64,000 nucleotides of DNA from Macrobrachium rosenbergii (lineage: Eukaryota; Arthropoda; Malacostraca; Decapoda; Palaemonidae): positions 30,586,106 to 30,650,105 of the forward strand of contig NC_089789.1 of the NCBI RefSeq assembly GCF_040412425.1, given 5' to 3'. Below the pieces are notes generated by a model. The model was not told where the DNA came from. It ran no database searches and worked only from the letters and a program-made list of their open reading frames with translations. The translations under genes and the position numbers were made by a program. Positions 25,263-39,218 of the stretch are shown here, piece after piece (position 1 is the first letter of the stretch; each line of letters opens with the position of its first letter).

Positions 25263-25650
25263 TTTTTAGTTTTCTGTAAAAGAAACTATCGTGCCGACTT
25301 TGTCTGTCCGTCTGCACTTTATTCTGTCCGCTCTTTTCTGTCCTCCCTCAAATCTTAAAAACTACTGAGACTAGATGGCTGCAAATTGGCATGTTGATCA
25401 TCCACCCTCCAATCATCAAACATACCAAATTGTAACCCTCAGGTCTCAGTAGTTTTCATTCTATTTAGGGTTAAAGTTAGCCATAATCGTGCTTCTGGCA
25501 ACGATATAAGATAGGCCACCACCGGGCCGCGGTTCTTATAGCATTATATCGAGATCACCGAAAGATAGATCTGTTTTCGGTGGCCTTGATTATACGCTGT
25601 ACAGAAAACTCGATTGCGCCGAAGATACTTCGGCGCAATTTTTTACTTTT
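25263..25650 (+). mobile_element. Hairpin-rich element H1, copy 4
   Basis: The left end is TTTTTAGTTTTCTGTAAAAG and the central inverted repeat is present. The 3' stem is GCGCCGAAG with CTTCGGCGC, followed by AATTTTTTACTTTTT. The segment between the AACGATATA block and GCATTATA is shortened by about 25 bases relative to other copies. Confidence 0.87.
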
Positions 25651-26061
25651 TTTTTTTATAAGGTCCAACATTTTTTACAGAAAATATTTCATTCAAAATT
25701 CATTGCTCACGCATTTTAACAGATTATCGAAAAGTCTTGTTTTCCCATAATTATTGGAATAGCAGCCTAACACTTCATAACCCGTTTAATAAAAACCCCA
25801 CCATTGATGGTTTATTTTAATAATGATCTGGCATTTTCAAAACAGACTTTAGTAAAATTCTGATTCCCTTAAAACAGCTTAATAAAACATAGAACATTTT
25901 AATTAAAAATCTGAAAAGGACGCATCTTCCTTATATATTTTTGCAAGTCGAATTTTGATAGCATTTCAGCGAAATAGTTCTCAGAATTTTATTAACTGGA
26001 GCACTTGCATCAAACAAACTTGAGAAGCGAAGGTGTAAAATGGTCCCCATTTTTAATCTTG
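25651..26061. other. No gene seen
   Basis: AT-rich and apparently unique. Confidence 0.5.
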
Positions 26062-26148
<87 letters not shown>

Positions 26149-26645
26149 ATGGACCCTGTTCATATGGAACAAGCCCACAGAGGCTATTGACTTGAAATTC
26201 AAGCTTCCAGAGAATATGGTGTTCATTCGAAAGAAGTGACAGAAGGTAATGGGAAATACAGAAAGAGGAGATCAGTTATTAGAAGAATAGATAAATTAAC
26301 AAACCTATGAATAATAAAATGTGAGTAAAATATTAAATTACAAGTTGAATCATATTAGGGTAATAACGCATTGCATCTTCGCCTGAACTTCTGAAGTCCC
26401 AGTTGCACGGCAACCTCAGGGAGACTGTTCCACAGTCCAACGGTGCGAGAAATAAAAGACCTCTGGAACTGAGAAGTTCGACAGCAAGGCGTAAGTACTG
26501 CATGTTAGTGCTGCGGTTCAGCGAATCTAGTTGTTCTCGGCAAGAAAAGGGGATCAGGGATCAATTGCGAATGTGAAAGATCTATTAAAATACAACTTAT
26601 GAAAAGTGACGAACAAGACACCATCCGTCAGTTAATTCTTGGCAT
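26062..26645 (-). mobile_element. CR1/L2-like LINE, 3' end with RT C-terminus (family A, copy 3)
   Basis: Read on the - strand, this is the longest copy of the family. It has an RT C-terminal piece (26495 down to a TAA stop at 26355-26357), about 200 bases of 3' UTR, and an (ATT)n-type tail of about 27 units at 26062-26145. The peptide FQRSFISRTVGLWNSLPE followed by QKFRRRCNALLP is the WNSLP-FK type ending typical of CR1/Jockey-group reverse transcriptases. Upstream sequence to about 26645 is frameshifted. Clade assignment is by motif only. Confidence 0.8.
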
Positions 26646-26924
26646 TTTCATAAGACACTGCAGCCAAAATCTGTAAAAAATTAGTTTTTATTTTTTTATT
26701 TATTTATTTTTTTTTTTTTTACTAAAATTCGGAAGCGTTTACGTTAACAAGTCATTTGACCCTTAGACGATTGTTATTGTGAGGTGCCGTTCTCCGCAAA
26801 CGGATTGGCGAAAGTTTTCGAGCTCAATTAACCGCGGGAGTTGTTCGCTCAGCAAAAGCTCCGAATTGACGACGCTTACAGAGAAAACCAGTAAACTCAT
26901 CCTTTTGTTTTTTCCAGGGAGTTA
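26646..26924. other. No gene seen
   Basis: A T-rich tract at 26687-26720, then sequence without repeats. Confidence 0.45.
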
Positions 26925-27165
26925 GCATTAAAAAGGTTAAGGCCTTAGCTTTTAAAAGGTGGAAATTTTAGCTGTAAAAAGGTTAAGATTTTAGGCATGA
27001 AAAGTTTCAAGTTTTAGTTTTAAAAAGGTTGAGGTTTTACCTTTAAAAAGTTTAAAGTTTTAGCTTTGAAAAGGTGGAGGTTTTTGCTTTAAAAATGTTG
27101 AGGTTTTACTTTAAAAAGTGGAGACTTTAGCTTTAAAATGGTTGAGGTTTTGGCATAAAAAAAGT
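26925..27165. repeat. Degenerate 28-30 bp minisatellite
   Basis: About eight units of the type TTTTAGCTTTAAAAAGGTTGAGG. Confidence 0.8.
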
Positions 27166-27729
27166 TGAAAGGAAATTACGGTTTGAAAACGTTGAGTGTT
27201 TTTCGAAATTAATAGTTTGTTTTCATTTGTGTTAGGTTGGTTAAAATTGAAATTCACTGGACTCTATCTTCTTTAACGATCCAGTGTTACAATATCTCTG
27301 AATGTATGTTCAAAGAAGAAAGGCTGACCAAAACGAAAGGTTAATGTCAGTGCCGAAACCCAACAAAGAAAGGTTAATTAGCAAAGAAAGACCGTGGGCT
27401 TAGGACAATAACGCAAGACACCACAAAACGAATGAAATTCCGTTCCAAAGAACGTCAAACAATGACCACTATAACCATTAGGTCCTATTGCATTCTTGTC
27501 AGTTTCAATTATCTGTCAAGAGACTTTTAATAAATACAATTACCCATCAAAAAACTACTACTTGATGGTCCTACTATGTTTTTGAAAGTCACAGGACAAG
27601 ACTTACAACAACGATTCAAGACAGTTGCGATCTAACTGATGTGGCATGGTTATTTTCATTATTCGTATTGATGGCTGTATCACTACCAGTCACAGTAGTA
27701 GTAGTGATAGTACTAGTAGTAGTAGTAGT
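27166..27729. other. No gene seen
   Basis: Apparently unique; a short (AGT)n at 27695-27729 leads into the hairpin. Confidence 0.5.
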
Positions 27730-27923
27730 AATGGAAAAAATAAAGTCCGCAGTAGCATGTATGTACGAGTATATTGCTATATACAGGAAGTTTTCGCCAA
27801 CTTGATAAGTTGGCCTCTTCAGATTCTGGCTGAAGAGGCCAACTGATCAAGTTGGCGAAAGCTTCCTGTATATAGCAATATACTACAAACTTACTTGCTA
27901 CTGCGGACTTTATTTTTCCATTT
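27730..27923. repeat. Near-perfect 194-bp hairpin with 7-base loop
   Basis: The left arm 27730-27822 pairs with the right arm 27830-27923. They share GGAAAAA-TAAAGTCCGCAGTAGC, GTATATTGCTATATACAGGA and TTGGCCTCTTCAG. The loop is ATTCTGG. Differences are few and cluster around 27755-27770. Confidence 0.93.
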
Positions 27924-28354
27924 AAGATCACGAGAAAGTGATATCAAATAATATTAGTAATATTTAATCAGTATTACATATGGTATTAGTATTGGTGGAG
28001 GTAGTAGCAATATTAGTGACGAAGGTTTAATTTTTTTTGCCATGAGTTAACTATTCCCAATCAGTTTAATTCGTAGTGATACAGACATCCAAAAGCAATC
28101 TGGCTTTTCTTCCCTAAGTCCACGCCCACAGACTTCTGTCGATTTAGAGTCTGCTAGAAGATCGAACTGTTCACTCGTGGATGTTTGAACTTACGTCACT
28201 CATCTGTTTGCCTTCGTCGTAGAAGCTACAGTTGCGTCAGACTCAGGTTCATTATTACTCTGCTTTGCATATTATATCCGTCTTGGTATCACCACAATGA
28301 ATCGGTTACGAATAGTTCAGTTAACGTGAACCATTTTTTGTAATATTCGAAAGG
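27924..28354. other. No gene seen
   Basis: Apparently unique, with a few AGTATT repeats near 27950-28010. Confidence 0.5.
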
Positions 28355-29165
28355 TGTTAAACCACTATTCTTCATGTAAAGAGGCCACGTGTAAAACCAT
28401 TAAATTTCTTTTATAGCATGCACGTGTTAAACCGTTGTTTTTCATTTAAAGAAAGCACGTGTTAAACCAGTATTTCACTTTGTAAGGAAGCACTTTTGGA
28501 ACCATTTTTTTCATTTAAATAAAGCACTTTTTAAACCATTATTTTTCTTTTAAACAAAGCATGTGTTAAACCATTACTTTTTATTTAAAGGAAGTACGCT
28601 TTAGCTCATTATTTTTCACTTAAAGAAAGCACGGGTTAAGCCATTATTTTACAATTAAATAAAGCACGGAGTTAAACCATCATTTTTCATTTAAAGAAAG
28701 AATGTGTTAAACCATTATGTTTCATTTAAAGAAGCACGCGTTAAACCATTATTTTTTATTTAAAGAAAGCACGGGTCAAACCATTATTTTTCATTTAAAG
28801 AGGCACGCGTTAAACCATTATTTTTCATTTAATGAAAGCACAGGGCAAACCATTATTTTTCAGTTAAATAAAGCACGAAGTTAAACCGTTATATTCCATT
28901 TAAAGAAGTACGTGTTTAAACCATTATTTTTCATTTAAAGAAGCACGTGTTTAAACCATTATTTTTCATTTAAAGAAGCACGTGTTTAAACCATTATTTT
29001 TCATTTAAAGAAAGCACGGATTAAACCATTATTTTTCAATTAAAGCACGGAGTTAAACCATTATTGTTAATTTAAAGAAAGCATTTGTTAAATCATTACT
29101 TTTCATTTAAAGAAAGCACGTGTTAGCTCATTATTTTTCACCTAAAGAAAGCTATTCTCCTGAAA
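28355..29165. repeat. 33-35 bp minisatellite, about 24 units
   Basis: The unit is TTAAACCATTATTTTTCATT plus TAAAGAAAGCACGTG. Several units carry CACGTG, an E-box; others read CACGGG, CACGCG or CACGGA at that place. Confidence 0.95.
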
Positions 29166-29679
29166 CAGCGGTTATTTTCGTTCCAACAGAAAATGTAAAT
29201 CAAACTGTTTCTTTAATAATTACTGTCCAAAAGTAAATTTCGTAAATGACAAATACTCCTGAATACCGTTCTCTCAGCAATTCTTGTTTGGTCTGTCCAA
29301 CTACTTTGCAACTTTCTACATCTGTGCACTCCTCTGCAATCTGAATTCACAATATAATATACAAATCAATTCCTCAAATGGATTTGAAATAGACCAACCA
29401 AAACCCCCATTCGAAAAATTTTTTTTAAGTCGTTCTATGGTATCTTATTTTTATCCTTTTTCTTTTTTTTGTTCAGCTGTCTTATATTAATGAGTTTCTT
29501 AATGTAACTATCGTATGCCTTGTAGCTTACTTTCTAAATATTGCTTATTTTTAACTTGTTCATTTAGAAGAAAAATGCCATGTGGTCTCTCTTTGTCAGT
29601 AAAAAAAAAAATAGAATGCGCCTATGGTAATCTTCTTACCATGTACGCTAAAATGCGTTCAGATCATTGTATACACACA
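29166..29679. other. No gene seen
   Basis: AT-rich and apparently unique. Confidence 0.5.
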
Positions 29680-30384
<705 letters not shown>

Positions 30385-30467
<83 letters not shown>

Positions 30468-30562
30468 GTGTGTGTAGATATATATGTATATATATACAGA
30501 TATATATATATGCATATATATAGATGTATATACATATACGTATATATATTTATATGTATATG

Positions 30563-30614
<52 letters not shown>
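30385..30614. repeat. (CT)n(TA)n microsatellite complex, mariner target
   Basis: About 12 CT units, about 28 TA units, TG steps, then imperfect and pure (TA)n up to the mariner left end at 30615. Confidence 0.93.
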
Positions 30615-30618
<4 letters not shown>

Positions 30619-31874
30619 TATAATAAAAAGTTCCAGGAAAAATTGTTGAATGATGTATTTACACAGGAATGAAACAACCCAAATAACAAAACAGTTATCT
30701 GTGATGTAGTGATTCATATAGACTTGTTACCTCAGTCATCCTCTTGCTACCATGGTGTTAATATCTGCTTCAGAAAAGTAACTTCTGAACCCATGGAAAA
30801 TAAAAATTTTGAGATGAGAGCTAACATCAAGTTCCTGACCAAGCTTGATTGGAAACCAGGAAAATTATTGAAGCTTTGCAACAAGTTTATGGAGATTCTT
30901 CCATCTAAATCAGTTGTTTATGATTGGATAAAGCGATTTAAGGATGGTCGGGAGGACCTCAAAGACAACCCAAGAGAGGAAAGACCATCGACTGCAAAAA
31001 TGAAAGAATTGTGGCTTTGGTGCAGAATCTAGTGGATGAAGATCGTCGGATTATTATCGATATGATAGCTAATGAAACTGATCTCCCGTAGCTGCATTTT
31101 CAATTTTAAAATGAAAATCTTGGTTTGAGTAAACTTTCAGCACGTTGGTCCCAAAAAGCGTTGCGCGAAGACCAACTGCATCAAAGAGCTGAACTTTCTC
31201 TTGCAGTTTTAACGAAGATTGAATCAAATGAATCAGAGTTTTTTGACCGGATTGTTACTGGAGATGAAACTTGGATCCATCAATATGACCCAGAAAGTAA
31301 AATTCAATCAAAGCAATGGTTACCAAGAGGTTCAGCTGCACCAGTGAAGTTCAAAGTGGCGAGATCTGCCCAGAAGGTTATGGCAACAGTGTTTTGGGAC
31401 TCCAAAGGAGTGATTTTGATTGATTTCCTTGAAGGACAAAAAAAAAAACAATCACCGGGAACTACTACAAAGGTGTTTTGCAAAAACTGAAGACTGCATT
31501 GGCTAAAAAACGTCGAGGAAAGTTGCACCGCAGAATTTTGTTCCATCATGATAAGTCCTACGGAAATTTAGGTGAAACTCTTCCACATCCCTCCTTTATA
31601 GTCCTGATCTTGCTCCTTCAGATTTTTCCTGTTCCCAAAACTCAAGGAACACTTAAGAGGAGTCCGGTTTGAATCTTTGGATGCTGCTAAACATGCAGTT
31701 TCAACATGGTTTAATAGAAAGGCCCCAAATTTCTACAAGAAGGGTTGCAGAGGTGGAAACAGCGCCTTGAAAAGTATATAGAGTTAGATGGTAGATATGT
31801 AGAAAAATGATGTTTGAATTTCCTTAAATAAAGAGTATATTGAATTTTTCCTGGAACTTTTTGACTTACCCTCG
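30615..31874 (+). mobile_element. Mariner-family (Tc1/mariner) DNA transposon, defective
   Basis: A 1.26 kb element lies between TA dinucleotides (30613-30614 and 31875-31876). Its terminal inverted repeats share AAAAAGTTCCAGGAAAAATT. The right outer end reads CGAGGGTAAGTC on its own strand, while the left end has changed to TGAGTATAAT. The target was a (TA)n microsatellite, which continues on both sides. The size and TIRs are typical of mariner. Confidence 0.95.
30793..31800 (+). pseudogene. Mariner transposase, broken by frameshifts and stops
   Basis: This would encode the roughly 345-residue mariner transposase, which binds the TIRs and cuts and pastes at TA. The N-terminal helix-turn-helix part (ENKNFEMRANIKFLTKL, SKSVVYDWIKRFKDGRED) starts at ATG 30793. 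Around 30860-30900 a compensated frameshift scrambles the residues before SKSVV. A frameshift near 31000 and a stop near 31090 follow. The central part has the first catalytic aspartate (VTGDETWIHQYDPESK, about 31253-31300). An A-run at 31439-31449 shifts frame. The second aspartate remains in LFHHD at 31538-31552, but the downstream NAPAH-type motif is lost. SPDLAPSD with the third aspartate (31599-31623) is in another frame. The WFNRKAPNFYK-like C-terminus is present. It cannot make active enzyme as it stands. Confidence 0.93.
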
Positions 31875-32092
31875 TATATATATAAAAAGAAAAGTATTTT
31901 TAAACGTATTTCATCCTCCATACTTTATTCAAAGAGAATGTATATTGTAATTTCCTTCGAACTTTGTTCTATGTGATATTTACTCCTTAATATTTCAAAT
32001 TATTAATTCTCATAAGTTTTATAATACTGATTTTTTTTTAATTGTCTATCATTTTCATCGGTGCTGTCTTCTTTTGTCGTCAGTATATAGGA

Positions 32093-32180
<88 letters not shown>

Positions 32181-32185
32181 TAATA
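32093..32185. repeat. (TA)n microsatellite
   Basis: About 40 TA units with TAA breaks at the end. Confidence 0.96.
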
Positions 32186-32617
32186 ATGTGTGTATATTTT
32201 AGATTTAATTCTAAAAAGATTTTATGAGATTTTCCGAGCCACACCATATCAATGCAAACCGTATTGCAGAAAAATATACAATATGCATGTATTTCTAAAT
32301 ACATGTATGTATCATTTAATTCCTCTGTGTGTCTGTCTACCGCTACTACTCAGTAATATTTTAACATGTACTTTCTTTCTGGTATCATTGCGTGTGTAGG
32401 TGTGTATGTATGTTATCGTAACTGAGAGTTTTATTCACCAACTCCGTTATTTGACTTACATGAAGTATTTCTAAATCTAGAACTCTCTCAGACCTGAGGT
32501 TGAATATCTGTAATACCTTTCCACCGTGCACTAATTACGAATTGACCACTTTCGTGAGTAAGTTAGCCACACTCTGCGGTTGATACTTATTATGGGACGT
32601 AGGCGGACGCTCAGTAG
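32186..32617. other. No gene seen
   Basis: Apparently unique. Confidence 0.5.
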
Positions 32618-32815
32618 AACTATTTCCTAAAAGAAAAATATTTCTTAAAAGAATTGCACGTACTTGGAAAAATTATTTCTTAAAAGAATTGCACGTGCTT
32701 GGAAAAAATATTTCTTAAAAGAATTGCACGTTTTTGGAAAAATTATTTCTTAAAAGAACTGCACGTTTTTGGAACAATTATTTCTTAAAAGAATTGTATA
32801 CACTTGGAAAGGCGG
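32618..32815. repeat. 35-bp minisatellite, five units
   Basis: The unit is TATTTCTTAAAAGAATTGCA plus CGTACTTGGAAAAAT. Confidence 0.9.
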
Positions 32816-33958
32816 AGAGCCTGAGGGAACAGCCTTTATTGTTAGCTTTTATTGTTGGTTCAAGAAATGAGACGTATTTACGGGAACAGGCGGAGAAGAC
32901 TATGTAAATAAACGCTTTTCATAGTGATTCGAGATAAGAACCGAGGCTTATTTGTTAAAAATGCATGATAGGTGACAGGTGGAGAGGTTACCTAAGCGAG
33001 CAGTTTGTATTAAGTTGAGAAAAGGAACAAAGGTTGAGACCGTCTAAATAAACAGTTTTTTGTCGTTAGTTCGGTTGAAAAGCCTTTTTTAAGTAAAACA
33101 GCTTCCGTAATGAGTTAAAAAAAAAAAGAGGAAACTTAAGTATTTCCTAAAAGAAGACATGAACAGGGAATAGCAAAGGACCCATCTAAGAAAACATTAT
33201 ACTGAGTGAGTTCAAGGAAGGAGCATTCATATTTCCTGAAAGAAGACCCTTGGAAACTTACAACAGGCCTTCGAAGTCTGGTGTGAGAAGTCATAATGCT
33301 CGAAAAACCAACATGATAAGTTTAAGCGAGTCAGGCTAAGGCTTTAAATAAGCAAGGATCTTCAGAAACCCCTCGCACGCACGCAGAGGGAGAACCCAGG
33401 ACATGGCTGTCATCTTAAGCAACGTAACTAGCCATAAGGGGAGCTGAAAGCAGGAGCCTTCTTTTCACAGTTGGAGAAACACTAAGGGAATGTTTTAGGG
33501 AATCACAGGGGCGGTCCCCTTGCAGCGTTGCATGTCCAAGAAGATGTGAATTATTGCCGTTTCCTACTACTACACTAGGGAGCGTCGTCTTAACTCAGGG
33601 AGAGGCGATGTACCAAGCAGGACTGGTGTTATGAATTTACACACACACCACACACATATTCACACACACACTCACACACGCACACATACATACATATATA
33701 TGCCGTTAGACTTTTCCTCTCGGAGGCCGGTACCAGAATGTTAGTAGCCTTCTTGTTTTCAGTACTTAAAAGTTATATGTAGAAATTCTCCTATTCGCAT
33801 GTGTATACATGTGCTTTGTATATGTGCGTGTATAAACATAGACCAGAAAGTAGAATCAATAATATATCATTATCGCGTCTTTATTTTCCGAACTACATTT
33901 TCAACACTAAGAATAGTGTTCACGAAATCTGTTACATCCTAACAGTCATGGAAAGTGA
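32816..33958. other. No gene seen; weak repeats
   Basis: From 32816 to about 33140 there are three or four diverged units of about 85 bases (GGCGGAGAG, TAAATAAACAG, TTGTTAGTTC). A (CA)n-like patch lies at 33640-33700. The rest looks unique. Confidence 0.45.
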
Positions 33959-34264
33959 GAATATAGAATTTAGGCCAAAGGTCAAGCGCTGGGACCTATG
34001 AGGTTATTCAGCGCTGAAATGTAAATTGACAGCAAAAAGGCGTTAAAGATGTAGCATGAGGAAAACCTGGCAGTTGCACTATGAATCAATTGTTAGGAGA
34101 GGGTGGAAAGTAAGACAGAAGAAAGATAATAAGAACGGAGGTACAGTAAAAGGAATGAAAGGGGTTGCAGCTAGGGTCCGAAGGGACGCTGCTAAGAACT
34201 TTAAGTAATGCCCACAGTTCACCGCATGAAGTGCACGGATGGCACCAACCCCTTCCCCTACGGG
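33959..34264 (+). mobile_element. SINE family S1, copy 3 (full length)
   Basis: The head is TATAGAATTTAGGCCAAAGG, then CAAGCGCTGGGACC; the body is as in the other copies; the end is CCCCTTCCCCTACGGG. Near-complete copy, non-coding. Confidence 0.8.
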
Positions 34265-34676
34265 ATCAAAGAATATTAAATGAGTTCTGTGTAAAGTAGA
34301 GAAGTAATCAAAATGCTCATCAGAAATGGAAATTTTTTGAACGTTGATAAGAACCAGGGAAAGTTATATTTGTAATGGCATCGATTTGAACTGATAGGTT
34401 GTATATCATTCAGGAACTCAATCACACAGATGCTATTAATCAGTTTTCTTTCTTATTTTCCATTTAACAAAGATCAAAGCACCAAATCAATCTGAATGAT
34501 AATGTGAACCAAAGGTAAAGTTGTCGGTTTATTTCCAGTCTCAGTAATTTTTTAGATAATTGTCAACATCTGTTCCTTGTTTTATGAAATAATATTTGTA
34601 GTCTTCTACGATTTTTTTAACGGAATATTCTTATTACATTATATCGCATTATATTCAGTCATAACAGTCAAAATTC
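34265..34676. other. No gene seen
   Basis: AT-rich and apparently unique. Confidence 0.5.
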
Positions 34677-34762
34677 TTGTAATGAACACCATATTCTTGG
34701 GAAGCTTGAATTTCAGGTCAGTGGCCCGTGTGGGCTTGTTCCATATGAATAGGGTTCACCTT

Positions 34763-34806
<44 letters not shown>
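34677..34806 (+). mobile_element. CR1/L2-like LINE, 3' tip (family A, copy 4)
   Basis: Only the last 90 bases of the 3' UTR (GAACACCATATTCTTGGGAA to CACCTTCTG) plus an (AAT)n tail of about 13 units at 34767-34806. Confidence 0.8.
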
Positions 34807-36101
<1,295 letters not shown>

Positions 36102-36152
36102 AATGTATATGTATATATATAATTTATATATTATATATGTATATATTTTTAA

Positions 36153-36565
36153 ACCAGTGGTTTAAAGCAACTTAAAGAAGAATCAGTGGTTTATGGCCAC
36201 TTAAAGAAGAATCAGTGGTTGAGGTAACTTCAAAGAAAAATCCATGACGCATGGGCATTCAAACTTTTGAGAGAGAGAGAGAGTTTTTTTACCGAGCCTT
36301 GATAAAAATTTGCTCTGTAATGAAAAACCAATTTTCGAAAAGTGAACAGCCGGATGTAATGACTGAAAAAAGTATAGGGTATATATAATTGTTCACTCAC
36401 AAACATGCTCTGACACGCACATAGAAACAAACACACAGACAGAGAAAAGTAAAGACAGTGAAAGCACATAAATGCCCTATACTTTTTTCAGTCATTACAT
36501 CCGGCTGTTCACTTTTCGAAAATTGGTTTTTCATTACAGAGCAAATTTTTATCAAGGCTCGGTAG

Positions 36566-36596
<31 letters not shown>

Positions 36597-36700
36597 AAAA
36601 GTTTGAATGCCCATGCGTCATGGATTTTTCTTTGAAGTTCAACCACTGAATGGCCATAAACCACTGATTCTTTCTTGTTGCTTTAAACCACTGGTTCTTC
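36153..36700. repeat. 0.55 kb palindrome, arms about 227 bp
   Basis: The left arm (36153-36379) is almost identical to the reverse complement of the right arm (36475-36700) around a 95-base loop. Shared blocks include GTAATGACTGAAAAAAGTAT, CCAATTTTCGAAAAGTGAAC and ATGACGCATGGGCATTCAAA. The arms differ mainly in the length of the (GA)n/(CT)n tract (about 7 versus 13 units) and in a small indel. Confidence 0.95.
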
Positions 36701-37545
36701 TGACTTGCCTTAAACCACTGATTCTTCTTGAAGTTGCCTTAGACCACTGATTCTTCTTGTAGTTGCCTTAAACCACTGATTCTTCTTGAAGTTGCCTTAA
36801 ACCACTGGTTCTTCTTGAAGTTGCCTTAAACCACTGATTCTTCTTGAAGTTGCCTTAAACCACTGATTCCTCTTAAAGTTGCCTTGAACCACTGATTCTT
36901 CTTGAAGTTGTCTTAAACCACTGGTTCTTCTTGAAGTTGCCTTGAACCACTGATTCTTCTTGAAGTTGTCTTAAACCACTGGTTCTTCTTGAAGTTGCCT
37001 TAAACCACTGATTCTTCTTGAAGTTGCCTTAAACCACTGATTCTTCTTGAAGTTGCCTTAAACCACTGATTCTTCTTGAAGTTGCCTTAAGCCACTGATT
37101 CTTCTTGAAGTTGACTTAACCACTGGTTCTTCTTGAAAAACCACTGGTTCTTTCTTGGAAGGCCTTAAACCACTGATTCTTCTTGAAGTTGCCTTAAACC
37201 ACTGATTCTTCTTGAAGTTGCCTTAAACCACTGATTCTTCTTGAAGTTGACTTAACCACTGGTTCTTCTTGAAGTTACCATAAACCACTGATTCTTCTTG
37301 AAGTTGTGTGCCTTAAACCACTGATTCTTCTTGATGTTGCCTTAAACCACTGGTTCTTCTTGACGTTATCTTAAACCGCTGATCCTTCTTGAAGTTGCCT
37401 TAAACCACTGATTCTTCTTGAAGTTGCCTTAAACCACTTATTCTTCTTGAAGTTGCCTTACACCACTGATTCTTCTTGAATTATGCATAAACCACTGATT
37501 CTTCTTTAATTATGCATAAACCATTGATTCTTCTTTCAGTGGTCA
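36645..37545. repeat. 29-bp minisatellite, about 30 units
   Basis: The unit is CTTAAACCACTGATTCTTCT plus TGAAGTTGC, with a GGTTC variant. The outer part of the palindrome at 36153 carries the same unit in reverse, so array and palindrome overlap. Confidence 0.96.
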
Positions 37546-39148
37546 TGCACCAGTGGTACTTCCTTGAACTGCCATTCACCACAGACACCTCTGTAATTAA
37601 GTTGCCATGCGCCGTTGCCTTAGCTTTTCTGGCTTTGTTTTTACTTGTTGTTTTGTCTTCATTAAATCATTGTTTTTTTTCTTTGTCCTTCCTCGAGTTT
37701 CCCAAATTCAAACATGGCCCTCTTTTTCGTGAAAGTTTGATTATTCAGTTATTGGGCTTCTGGGTTATTCTTTAAGTGTTTACATTTTCAAATAGTAATA
37801 TATAACAATAATAATGATAATTATTTGAGATCTATCAGAGCTCCATAAATTCAGATCTGACGCAGTTTTTATTGTCGTTTGGCGCATTTCGGGATATAAT
37901 CAGAAAATCCGATTAGGCCTGCTTAAACGAGATTTTGAATCGTTCATGTTTGGTTTATGAAGTATTTTTTTTATCCAAATCAACGAAATTGGCATAATTT
38001 CAGACGAGGAAAAAGTGAGTTATATTTTAAGTACTTATTTTTACGTACATGTTTTTGTACGTCACATACATTTACCTAGGAAGGCGTATGACTGAATTGG
38101 AAAATGAAATGAGAAATAAAAAATAATCGAATAAACAAAGATATAGAAAATTTAAGTTAAAAGTGTTATTTATATAGCATGATATTAATAGAATTGGAAA
38201 TAATGATGCTTTAGCACTAAGTAAATAAAGAAAATTACCAAGGTCATTTCTCAGAGTTAACCAACTCTGCATGGTATACACAAACTCTAGACGCCATTAC
38301 ACGCTTTCTTCGTACAAAGTAGTCCATATCGGATGCAGACTCAAAGAAACTCATGTATGGTATACAAATTATAAGTAGTTTCTCAAATTTTAAAATGCAA
38401 CATACTAAAGCAGTGCCTGAAATGGCACTCATAATAGGTTGCAATGGCTTTAAAGATGGGCGCGCGCTATCTTATGTTTTTGCCCCAAATATCCACCGGT
38501 TGGTAACTTTTGAAGGAAAGGTGCTAAAAATACCAAAAAACGTGCTGAAGTAATCCCCCATTGAAAAAAGTGTGTAAGTCATAATGCGATCTTTTAAAAT
38601 CACAAGAACATTTGATAATAAATATTTGATTTGCACGAACAACGAGAAATTCCGAATTTCATTATTTACAATAAGCTATCAGTGGATTTTTTGGTGGACC
38701 TTTCAAATTCGGGAACAAAGTCATAAAGAAAACTGTGTCAATATTTTCATGAATAACGACTAACCAGTATTTTCTGCTAAACACACTTACAAATAAGCGT
38801 ACTGAGGATAAATAAAGACGTCAGAAGAGCGTTAAGTATCTGCACAATGCAAAAAACTACGATAAAAACAATAATAACATAAATTTTTCAGTATGCATGC
38901 AATTCTCGTACATAATGTTCTATACAAGAAAATCAAGGAGCTTGAAAATTTAATAAAGAAAGTAAAGCCACAAATAAACAAAGACTGAAAAACAGATCCT
39001 GGGCAATATTTTGGTTTAAATTGAAGGCCCTCTCTAGGCCATACATGTTTCAACATGTTCCAAGCACTGAGGGAGTGGAAACTGGGATGTTTCTTTTTGA
39101 TATAAAAATTTCCAGCTCAGTTCCAAACCTGCCGATTTATTTACAGAT

Positions 39149-39151
<3 letters not shown>
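37546..39151. other. No gene seen
   Basis: About 1.6 kb of AT-rich sequence without SSRs or recognised repeats. Frames at 38244-38553 on both strands overlap each other and show no known motif. Confidence 0.45.

Positions 39152-39218
<67 letters not shown>
39152..39218. repeat. (CT)n microsatellite
   Basis: About 33 CT units. Confidence 0.97.

Noticed and set aside
36645..37545. CRISPR-like array of 29-base repeats
   Set aside because: Units are directly adjacent with no spacers, and the DNA is from an animal. It is a minisatellite; the same holds for the other arrays.
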